A stretch of 64,000 nt of DNA from positions 12,129,814-12,193,813 of the forward strand of contig CP136063.1 in assembly GCA_032622095.1 (NCBI GenBank). Direction: 5' to 3'. Below are positions 10,272 through 19,627 of this stretch, piece after piece. Source of the stretch: Siphonodentalium dalli (Eukaryota; Mollusca; Scaphopoda; Gadilida; Siphonodentaliidae). The notes beneath the pieces are model-generated. The model did no database searches. It saw only the letters and a program-made list of their open reading frames with translations, and had not been told where the DNA came from. Position 1 is the stretch's first letter, and every line of letters starts with the position of its first letter. The translations under genes and the position numbers were made by a program.

Positions 10272-12331
10272 TACATCGAATTATGGGAAGAACTATCTGA
10301 AGAACAGAAATAAAGATCACGATCTGCTACCAATGCTAATTGACTGAACCCTTATAGGAGCGATAAAAACCACAAACTCACGGCACTCCGACCTCTATTT
10401 TTTAGAGTTATCGTTAGCCAGCGGATGTGCAGTCGGCGAAAACGGCCACAAGTTAGGCGTTAGCAGTGTCGTGTCCGCTCTAACTATCGACTCGGGGATT
10501 GGAACTTTGGTACATAGATATGCTGCACGATATTGCAAACTACATCACACTCGCACCCATGTGGGCGGTGCGTGTTAATTTCGGCGTTTTTGCGTATATT
10601 CTTAGCGAATTCGGCAGCAGCGTATGGGTTAATTTATTCATTGCCGTTGCAGCTATCGACTTGTCCGATCGCCCGTGGATACATAGGGGTATAAACTGTA
10701 TGATATAATGTCCATTTCCGTGGTCAGGCACCCAGGGAAGATCTGGTCGGTGCCTTTCGTGGTGTTCGTGGTGTTGCGTACCTGGCGGAACCGGTCGCAT
10801 GTTAAGGGTTAACAGTGCCGTGTCCGCTTGAGCTATCGACTTGGGGGTTGGAAATTTGGTATATTCAGGTCTATTCTGCACGACAGTGCAAACCCCATAC
10901 GCTCGGACCCCTGGGGGCGTAGCGATCGCGTGCGGGCGGGTGTGGTCGGCTTTTAGTAGGACCCATGGTAGTATTCCAACGCCGACGGCGTAGGTGCTAC
11001 GCATACACACATATATACACACCTATACACACAAATATATATCAGTGTATATATACACGCATATAATGTTGCAATGTTTTAACAATCTTACAATACATAT
11101 TTTACGGAAAAATAATTGTGTCTGAAATGTATAGTCTCGAAAACGTAGGTAGAACACAGTTTTCCTGACAATGGCGGGTTTATGATTTCTCGACGAATAA
11201 TTGAGTACATGTCTTTGTTAACACACCCGCGCGTGTATACTGTGGCCCAAATTATAAAATTCCATTGTTCCATGTAGGTTTTATGGTTTTTCCAGTTGTT
11301 TAGTTTAAAAGTCGAACTGCGCGATCAGGAGGCCGGTCACCGGTAAACGGTGTAGTTGGGAATTTCAATTTCGTTTATTGTCCTTTACATCATTATGCCA
11401 ATACTGTTGATTTTTGGTTTGTGACAAGCTAATGACAATTACCAATTCCATTATTATGCCAATAATGTTGATTTTTGGTTTGTGACAAGCTTAATCAATT
11501 ACCAATAAAAAAATTAAAAGATAATTTGTAAGTCTTATATTTCAACTTGTATAGATAGTTTTCATTCTGCAGCCCACTGCTGGTTGTGTTGTGATGGTAT
11601 TATAGTTGCAGTATGTTATAATTATGGCCGCGTTAATTGCTTTCGATCTTTGGGTATGAACAATGGCTGGACCAGGCACTCTTGGTGGGAACACAATACC
11701 TCAGATTTTTGATCCGCATTTAGAAGCTTTCTGGTGTGGTGATTGAGAGTTACCTGCAGTAATAAGCCGTAGTTGTTTGCAATAATTCGAATGATTAGTT
11801 GTTTTAACGGAATTCTGAGGGAGTGAATTCATGTAACCAATATATTTTATATTATGATTTATATGTATGGCTAATAATATGATCTTGAGGGCATTACCAT
11901 TTCTGATTATGGTTTCTTGTAACAGACTGATGCCGCACAACTCCCATTAGACGAAACACTGATGTTAGTTTATCGTGAGCATTCGTTCCCAAATAAGGAG
12001 TATTTAAATGTTTACTACTTGTACCTAGTTCAGACGTTATGTTGTGGTATAATCGGCATGGGTGAAAGTTTTGCTAATGCTAATTAACCGTTGCATACTT
12101 CCCGTAAGAAAAGTACCTTCGTACTCGTAGGTCAGCTCGATTCACTGAAATAAGTACAAACTACATGTAAGTTTTATGTTAAAATATAATTACACTTGCT
12201 GTCAATGCATGCATGTATATGTATGCGACTGCTAGATACTAAACTAATATCGCTGTTGTTGTATGTTCCTCTGATTTTACAATACATAGATAAAAGACAA
12301 CATTTCCAAATACACAATGATGAATAACTCT
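10272..12331. other. no gene; two short segmental duplications
   Basis: About 10451-10570 and 10799-10920 are diverged copies of one 120-bp block (gtgtccgct ... tatcgact ... ggttgga). About 11391-11450 and 11451-11505 are tandem copies containing tgccaataatgttgattttt. A 160-codon minus-strand open frame at 10540-11022 spans the first duplication and has no recognisable domain, so it is not called. The rest is AT-rich. Confidence 0.5.
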
Positions 12332-12412
12332 TATATGAAAGACCGAACAATACCATGAGGAAATGTAATATCAATACCAATTTCATTGAGATCCGAGCAC
12401 TCTTAAAGATGG
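12332..12412. repeat. 75-bp direct repeat, left copy, flanking the nested MITE
   Basis: The block 'gaaagaccgaacaataccat' to 'attgagatccgagcact' recurs at 13448-13522 immediately on the other side of the MITE pair. This is far longer than a transposon target duplication, so the MITE probably landed at the junction of a pre-existing tandem duplication. Confidence 0.7.
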
Positions 12413-13447
12413 ATTGTCTCTTTAAATAACAAAGTTAGTTGCGTGGCTATAAAATAATAGATATGAACTGAAGACCCCTGTCCGGAAAAGCTTCTATCAA
12501 TTAATATTGATTTTATTTCGAATATTAAATCGGGACCGTTTATGTTACTGTTTATAACAGATCATTCGGATGATACCATATTGCGATATAGATCACTGGG
12601 ATGTTCCTATGGCTTCGCACCGAACGTCAAATGTCCCAGATTGATTGTTTGCATTGCTTTGTTTCACAGATATAAACGATAATGAGTATAATTAAAGGTG
12701 GATTATCTCTTTGTAAACATGTATTATATAGTTACCGGTGTATAAAATATTAGATTTGAATCGAAGACTACTGTCCGGAAATGCTTCTATCGATTAATAT
12801 TAATTTTATTTCGAATATTTTCTGGTCTAAAGAGGTGTGTTTGTTCAGCTAACGAACAATAGTGGTTACTGTTAACAGAGACCAGAAATTATATTGTACA
12901 ATTTTGTCACAAATAAACGTTAATTATACTCATTATCGCTTATATCTGTGGAACAAAACAATACAAACAATCAATATGTGACATTTTACATTCGTTGCGT
13001 AGCCGCATGAACAGCCCAGTGCTCTATATCGCAATACGGTCTCATCCGAATGGTCGGTTCTAAAAATAGTAACATAAACGGGCCCGCTTTAATATTCGAA
13101 ATAAAATCAATATTAATTGATAGAAGCTTTTCCGGACATAGGTCTTCAGTTCATATCTATTATTTTATACCCACGCAACTATTTAAAATTTGTTATTTAA
13201 AGAGATAATCCATCTTTAATGTTTAGTTGTGACAAAATTGTACAATAATATTTCTGGTCTCTGTTAACCGTAACCACTATTGTTCGTTAACTGAACAAAC
13301 ACACCTTTTTAGACCAGAAAATATTCGAAATAAAATTAATATTAATCGATAGAAGCATTTCCGGATAGGAGTCTTCGATTCAAATCTAATATTTTATACC
13401 CCAGTAACTATATAATACATGTTTACAAAGAGATAATCCAGCTTTAA
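12413..13447 (-). mobile_element. TTAA MITE, copy 2 (outer, interrupted)
   Basis: This copy is in reverse orientation relative to copy 1. It starts TTAAAGATGGATT at 12413 and ends in the complementary arm with TTAA at 13444-13447. It is interrupted at 12692 by copy 3, inserted at an internal TTAA (cataatgagtataattaa context). The outer sequence resumes right after 13219 with tgtttagttgtgacaaaatt, exactly as in uninterrupted copies. Confidence 0.85.
12692..13219 (+). mobile_element. TTAA MITE, copy 3 (nested in copy 2, 528 bp)
   Basis: A complete copy in plus orientation, 528 bp including both TTAA sites, the same length as copy 1. It sits inside copy 2 with the internal TTAA of copy 2 duplicated on both sides. 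This defines the target preference and shows the family was mobile after copy 2 had inserted. Confidence 0.88.
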
Positions 13448-13635
13448 ATGGAAAGACCGAACAATACCATGTGGAAATGTAATACCAATACCCATGTCAT
13501 TGAGATCCGAGCACTGCTGTTCAAGTTATGAACTGAATAGACATCGGGCTGACAAAATCTCCAACATTTATAAATAAACAAATAAGAATAACTCTTATCA
13601 CAATTGTACGTGCGATATCGGATAAACCCATAATA

Positions 13636-14150
13636 ACCCATAGAGAGCCCCACAATGACTGCAGCAGACGACACTCCACAGAGCAAACTTCCATCTGTGT
13701 GAGGCTCCATGTGGGTTAATTTTAATTTTTTATGAAAGTTGGAAGAAGGTGCCAACGCATTCTCTTATATATGTGAGTCGACCATAGGTCGCCTCGAATA
13801 TATAAGATAATACATTGGCCAATAAAATTTGTATAATTTGTTATCAATTTCCTTTATTCTATATTAATTTTCTTAGATTTTCAAAAACAAAATTAATTAT
13901 CCCATAGAGAGCCCCACACAGACTGGAGCAGACGACACTCTGTAGTGCATGCTTTCGTCTGTGCGAGGCTCCATGTGGGTTAATTTTATTGTTTTTATGA
14001 AAGTTGGAAGAATGGTAAAAAATTATTAAATTTGTAAAGAATTGTAAAAAATAATAACAAATGATGAAAAATTGTTAGGCCAATGCATTCCCTTATATAT
14101 GCGATGCGACATATTGTAGACTCGCATATATAAGAGAATGCATTGACACA
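13636..14150. repeat. tandem duplicated module with terminal hairpins
   Basis: A block of about 110 bp (cccatagagagccccaca ... gaggctccatgtgggttaat ... tgaaagttggaag) occurs at about 13636-13747 and 13897-14008. Each copy is followed, after a spacer, by a roughly 70-bp imperfect inverted repeat built on attctcttatatatg (13751-13821 and 14079-14148). The hairpin stem is about 29 bp. Module plus hairpin was duplicated as a unit. The 14151-14559 stretch after it shows no gene. Confidence 0.7.
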
Positions 14151-14559
14151 GGGTTAATGGGTCGATATTCTCCAGATCACACTCTCCCATGTAAAACAAC
14201 GAAGAGTGACTTACAATTTACAAATAAGACACACGAAAGGACAACGTGAATACATGGACTTATGGGTTACATCTAGTAACAATGGCATACATCGAATACA
14301 GAGAATTAACATGGCCAGCAGATGTTGGAGAATACAAATATTAAAATAACGCTACATGCAGACATTCATGTCACATACATGCGGATATACGACAGATATG
14401 TGTTCTTTATAGGTCCAGACATATGGCACACGTACGTGGTCGTAGTTGTATACAAAAGAAGAAGGTCATTAAACAGTTATCAACTTAGAGGATAGAACAT
14501 AACGAAGTCCGTGGTGGTGTGGGAGCGTCCAGGATGCATTAGAACATATATCCATGAGG

Positions 14560-15176
14560 TACCGGTACTAGTATGTATTCTCGTATGTCTGGCCAGGTTA
14601 CCTTGATAACCCCCGTATGTATTCTCGTGTGTCTCGTCAGGTTACCGTGAGGTCCCAGGTATGTATTCTCGTATGTCTCGCCAGTTTATCGTCAGATCGC
14701 CGGTATGTATTCTCGTATGTCTCGTCATGTTACCATGAGGTCCCCGGTATGTATTTTCGTATGTCTCGCCAGTTTATTGTCAGATCGCCGGTATGTATTC
14801 TCGTATGTCTCGTCATGTTACCATGAGGTCCACGGTATGTACATGTATTAGCGTGTGTCTCACTGTCTCGTCCGGTTACCGTGAGGTCCCCGGTATGTAT
14901 TCTCGTCAGGTTACCGTGAGGTCCCCGTATGTATTCTCGTATGTCTCGTCAGGTTACCGTGAGGTCCCCGGTATGTATTCTCGTCAGGTTACCGTGAGAT
15001 CCCCGGTATGTATTCTCGTATGTCTCGTCACGTTACTCTTATTGTTGAATGATTTCCCGCATAAATCACACGGATACTGGGAATCTCATGCGTGGATTAT
15101 CTTATGCCAAGTTGCTCGGTTGACTAAAGTTGCTCTTATCTTATACCAAGTTGTTCGGTTGACTAAATGAATTCCC
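14560..15176 (-). pseudogene. zinc-finger tail reduced to a 44-bp linker minisatellite
   Basis: On the minus strand the pieces read M-T-R-H-T-R-I-H-T-G-D-L repeatedly: the end of a finger helix plus the linker, without the CxxC half. From about 14600 to 15030 the unit is 44 bp (gtatgtattctcgtatgtct plus 24 more) with several copies and some shorter variants. Between 15040 and 15176 there is one better finger (C-D-L-C-G-K-S-F-N-N) in a shifted frame, and two truncated ones ending at stops. This is the continuation of the gene at 15177-16406 after its TGA. Confidence 0.75.
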
Positions 15177-16406
15177 TCATATATCACAACGGTATGGCTT
15201 ATCTCCAGTATGGATTCTCTTATGTCTTATCAAGCTGGTTGAATGACTAAATGATTTCTCGCATATATCACAATGGTAAGGCTTATCTCCGGTGTGGACC
15301 CTCTTATGCGCCACCAAGTTGCTTGATTGAATAAATGCTTTCCCACATATATCACAACGGTAAGGCTGATCTCCGGTGTGGATTCTCTTGTGCATCATCA
15401 AGTCGCTCGAATCATTAAATGATTTCCTACATATATCACAACAGTAAGGCTTATCTCCGGTGTGGATTCTCTTATGTGTCACCAAGCTGCTTGATGTATT
15501 AAATGATTTCCCGCATACATCACAACAGTAAGGCTTATCTCCGGTGTGGATTCTCTTATGTGCCACCAAGTGGCTCGATTGAATAAATGATTTCCCGCAT
15601 ACATCACAACAGTAAGGCTTATCGCCGGTGTGGTTTCTCTTATGGGACACCAAGGCGCCGGATTGATTAAATGATTTCTCGCATATATCACAATGGTAAG
15701 GCTTATCTCCGGTGTGGATTCTCTTATGCGCCATCAAGTTGCTTGATTGAATAAATGCTTTCCCACATATATCACAACGGTAAGGCTGATCTCCGGTGTG
15801 GATTCTCTTGTGCATCATCAAGTCGCTCGAATCATTAAATGATTTCCTACATATATCACAACAGTAAGGCTTATCTCCGGTGTGGATTCTCTTATGTGTC
15901 ACCAAGCTGCTTGATGTATTAAATGATTTCCCGCATACATCACAACAGTAAGGCTTATCTCCGGTGTGGATTCTCTTATGTGCCACCAAGTGGCTCGACT
16001 GACTAAATGATTTCCCGCAAATATCACAATGGTAAGGCTTATCGCCGGTGTGGTTTCTCTTATGTGACACCAAGGCGCCCGATTGATTAAATGATTTCTC
16101 GCATATATCACAATGGTAAGGTTTATCTCCGGTGTGGATTCTCTTATGAGTCACCAAGTCGCTCGATGTATTAAACGATTTCCCGCATATATCACAATGG
16201 TAAGGCTTATCTCCGGTGTGGATTCTCTTATGAGTCACCAAGTCACTCGATGTATTAAACGATTTCCCGCATATATCACAATGGTAAGGTTTATCTCCGG
16301 TGTGGATTCTCTTATGTCTCGTCAAGCTGCTTGAGCGAGTGAACAGTTTCCCACATACGTCACAAGTATGTCGTCTAGTTCCTGTGTGGGTCTCATGGAC
16401 GTTCAT
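15177..16406 (-). CDS. C2H2 zinc-finger protein, 14 fingers, single exon
   Basis: 409 codons: a 14-residue leader starting M-N-V-H-E-T-H-T-G, then 14 regular C2H2 fingers (first Cys at residue 15, last full finger from residue 379) and a final C-D-I cut where the second Cys codon of finger 15 has become TGA. Fingers 2 and 3 are identical. Fingers 4-8 and 9-13 are a 420-bp duplication of five fingers with very few changes; finger 5 versus 10 differs near the helix. All called fingers keep both Cys and both His. There is no visible effector domain. It is probably a nuclear DNA-binding protein and a paralogue of the 22-finger gene 8 kb away on the same strand, since they share finger consensus and an upstream block. 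The truncation leaves the zinc-binding core intact, so it may still be expressed. Confidence 0.83.
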   Translation of the reverse strand: MNVHETHTGTRRHTCDVCGKLFTRSSSLTRHKRIHTGDKPYHCDICGKSFNTSSDLVTHKRIHTGDKPYHCDICGKSFNTSSDLVTHKRIHTGDKPYHCDICEKSFNQSGALVSHKRNHTGDKPYHCDICGKSFSQSSHLVAHKRIHTGDKPYCCDVCGKSFNTSSSLVTHKRIHTGDKPYCCDICRKSFNDSSDLMMHKRIHTGDQPYRCDICGKAFIQSSNLMAHKRIHTGDKPYHCDICEKSFNQSGALVSHKRNHTGDKPYCCDVCGKSFIQSSHLVAHKRIHTGDKPYCCDVCGKSFNTSSSLVTHKRIHTGDKPYCCDICRKSFNDSSDLMMHKRIHTGDQPYRCDICGKAFIQSSNLVAHKRVHTGDKPYHCDICEKSFSHSTSLIRHKRIHTGDKPYRCDI

Positions 16407-17130
16407 TATATAAGGTTAACGTGTGGATTGTCCTATATATGTGTATATATCATAAAGAGACAGTCATAACTACGAACCGAATTCCATTAACACAATGTTA
16501 CAACGAAGACTCACGAAGCAGTTGATAGATTTTCACGTCGAACAAAGGAAATACAGAATGTTGTATGCGTCTCGATATGTGGTTTCGTTCAGTAGAACCA
16601 TTTAAAAAACGATAAAAATTCATGTCCAAATTCAAAGGTTTTTGTAATAGCATCCGAAATAAGAACTGTGACCAACACATAATAGAACAAATGCAATGTT
16701 TCTATTACACACACAGAACGGCATGTACGACATAATGTAACCTCGAAATGAATAATATGATTACGTCAGTATGTATGGACGTACATGTACGTCCATCTAT
16801 AAAATGATAAATGTATGTTTCGTGGAAGCTCTATCTACTAGTGCCTGTATTTCCAGCCAACTTGGGAAACATGATCACGTCGGTACGTATGAACGACATG
16901 TCTCTATTCCGAAGATTCGCTATTCCTAAGGTTCACTATTCCGAAGATTTTTGTTATTTTAATAATACACTTCGAACAACAAAACCAGGTGAAACTTCAG
17001 CACAAAAAAACACATCGGCAACTCTACAAAAACATGTTCACAGTTTATTACGAATGGATAAATTGATAATACAATGTTAGAGAGCTTCCTATCTCAAATG
17101 CATGGTACATGTATATAATATGGCATATAG
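16407..17130. other. upstream region of the 14-finger gene; no gene
   Basis: TATATAA-like words lie just before the start codon. 16578-16616 is the block shared with 7278-7316. Around 16908-16960 a degenerate 'attccgaag.ttc' repeat occurs, related to one at 34660-34745 in the opposite orientation. No open frame with a recognisable domain is present. Confidence 0.5.
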
Positions 17131-17588
17131 GTTATAGTACACCAATTATAAAAAATGACCCCCCCTTGGTGTGCTGTCACCCACACTCAAGTCAGCATAA
17201 AATCACACCTGGCAGCTGAATGGTTTATTATGATTGGGATAAAATTAATGCAAAAAACAAGAAAAATCAAAGCCACCATGGAAATATTATACCTAGATGA
17301 ATATTGATACAGAGTGGGTGAAATAATTAACCTGGCATTTAATGGGGGTATGTTTGAAAATTTGGTGATGAATTTTTCTGCGAAATTAGGGCCGTATCAA
17401 AAGCGGTAAATTTAAAGGTGGAAAACCAACACTTACCTATTAATCTTTTTGGGTCAAATTGGGTCCGACGAGCCATTCTTCAAAATTGACTAGGTTAGAA
17501 TGTTCCTGAATTCACAAGGAATCGAGCATAGCCCCGGACGTTAACACTGTCGCATATGGAGAATAATTGGTGTCCTGTAACCTATATG
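17131..17588. repeat. 450-bp direct repeat block A, left copy
   Basis: From cccttggtgtgctgtcaccc to agaataattggtgtcctgta the sequence matches 22473-22918 nearly throughout, in the same orientation. The two copies bracket the 875-bp tandem array. On the left the block is followed by the 'ggccacattttaatatcg' piece of the array unit; on the right it is preceded by the same piece. Confidence 0.85.
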
Positions 17589-18717
17589 GCCACATTTTAA
17601 TATCGTTTGGACTACTTTATTATCTGTCCAATGCTCACTATAGCAAGAAATTGTCGTTTTTTCAGATTTCTGCTCTGTAACACAACCAGTGCTCATTTAG
17701 TCCAGACGCTAGGAATTTTTTTTTTAGGTTCTGTTCAACCGGCCACCAAGAAAATTTCCGACTATTGCCTGTTGTGGGGAACTACATTGCGGTTCATGCA
17801 AGGGTGGATGTAATTTCTGAAAGTGTTGCAAATTTTTTTTATTCATGGTGTTTGATTGAATAAAGCTTAAAATAACCATAAACTACAGATGGCAGTTTAT
17901 GTCATGTTGGCATTATTTCCCTTTAAAATCTAAGTAATGGAGATATTATTTAACATCACCACACAATATTTTGGAAAATAAATACTGTTTTCGAAAAAAA
18001 AATATTTAAGTGCGTTTTTTGGGCAAATATTTGCTTTCGTTTCAATTTATTTCTGAAACTGATGGCCCACATCTTGTAATTTCCCTAATGAATTTCGAAT
18101 GTTAAAGCGTAATAATTTTCTACGATAAACTGGGAAGTCAAATTACCAGATAAAAACTTTGGATAATGCCTTGAAGGATTATTTTTTGTAAAAAATATAA
18201 CCCTCCCCCCTAAAATTAGAAAATTGTCCTTTTTGACAGTTTTGATAATAATACGCTTGTTCTGTAATATAACAATGGAAATACACCCTTACCCGATCTT
18301 GCCGTTGTCACAATGTCACCGGAGTGTCAAATTAGTACCGAATTGTAGCTTTAAGCTAAAGCTAGTGATTGCATATAAATATTCAAGACGGCCTCCACCA
18401 TTCAATAAGTGAAATCGGACCATACGGATGTGATTATATTATATTTAGTTGCAGGTCATAAAGCTCAAGTTTGAACAACTTCTGTATGTCTAAAAGTTCA
18501 CACAGCAACTGAAAAAAGTTATCTTATATATTTTTGTAAGGTGATATAATCATTAGTTGTAAGAATTTACATTCACAACAAGCACTGAAATGGCAATATA
18601 ATCATTTTGTTTTTTGGGGAAAAATTATATTTTTCGCCACTAAGTAAAATAACATATGCAATTAGTAATTGGTACGAAATAAAGAAAGTTGGGTATGCTA
18701 TAAACTGTTCTCATCGT
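17589..18717. other. AT-rich spacer with one partial array unit, no gene
   Basis: 17589-17700 matches part of the 875-bp unit (ggccacattttaatatcg to cagtgctcatt). The rest is AT-rich with no recognisable coding sequence. Confidence 0.55.
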
Positions 18718-19627
18718 TCACTTCTCCGTCACTCGTGCTGTTATTGTCACAAAGTTCTTGGTCGCAGCCAGTTGCATTGGTGCATTGAACATCCTCTTTC
18801 CTGCAACGGCAACGTCTTGTGTTGCAATTGGACTTGCACTTGCACTTGCAGATTGTGAGTTCGAGAACGGCAGTCGAAGCTGGAAGGAGTGCATCATTTC
18901 CGGAACAAGGTGCCCATTATAATTATTAAGTATCCAGCCATTGAGTTGTCGTGATGGCAGCAACAACATTGGGAAAAGAGCATGAGTCCATATATACGTT
19001 TGATAGTTAACGCGTTTTATGTGTAAATTGAATGAGTCGGTGGGAGTTTGTCGCTTCTCACGATCTTCTTGCTGAACAATTCGTAGCGCAAGTCATGCAG
19101 GAATGTCGAATTACGTTTGGAATAAACCAAAGAAACAAGAGACACAAATGTTTCCCACACATGTTCGGAATTCAAGTCGGGTCCTCCTCCATCTGTGTAA
19201 ACGCCGGGATCAGTTCTGGGTGATCTTCCAGTGTTCTGAACCTTTTCAATTTCCCAATAAAACTGAATGCGCTTGTCGACTTGCATCCGCTCAAGGCATG
19301 AACTGCTGGAATAATCAGTGCATGTCCTTGCTCAAACCCTTCGCACAATCATGCACTGAGATATATCGACGTCGTTTGCCAACACCAGTTGGGTAGAATA
19401 ACTATTGTATACCCAGTAGTACACACAACATTGAGCCAGAACGTCTGAGTCACCACTCCACGCAATGAATCGTTCAACTTGCAGTTCACTTGCTGCATGT
19501 CCCATGTGTGCAAACATTCTTGAGTGAACTCCAAGTGCGCCCAATTCGCCTGGCGAATCGTGTGACATATTTTCTGGAAGTGATATCTACAAGCTATCAG
19601 ATCGTCCACATGTATGTACGTCGTCAT
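18718..19627 (-). pseudogene. decayed multi-copy invertebrate protein with CXC-type Cys-rich end
   Basis: N-terminal piece (from 19627): M-T-T-Y-I-H-V-D-D-L and K-I-C-H-T-I-R-Q-A-N-W-A. Middle (about 19030-19200): H-V-W-E-T-F, then R-S-D-K-L-P-P-T-H. C-terminal piece (about 18725-18870): T-A-V-L-E-L-T-I-C-K-C-K and C-N-T-R-R-C-R-C-R-K, then C-T-N-A-T-G-C and C-D-N-N. The order and motifs match a widespread uncharacterised family in molluscs, cnidarians and other invertebrates that ends in a tesmin/TSO1-like CXC segment. The family often behaves like part of a mobile element. Several stops and frameshifts separate the pieces, so it is not functional. The first 110 bp are also present in every unit of the neighbouring 875-bp array. 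Confidence 0.6.

Noticed and set aside
10540-11022. 160-codon minus-strand open frame
   Set aside because: It crosses a diverged segmental duplication, has no recognisable motif, and is rich in simple Thr, Pro and His stretches.
13444-13755. 103-codon minus-strand frame
   Set aside because: It spans the 75-bp duplicated block and part of the hairpin module. No domain and no support.
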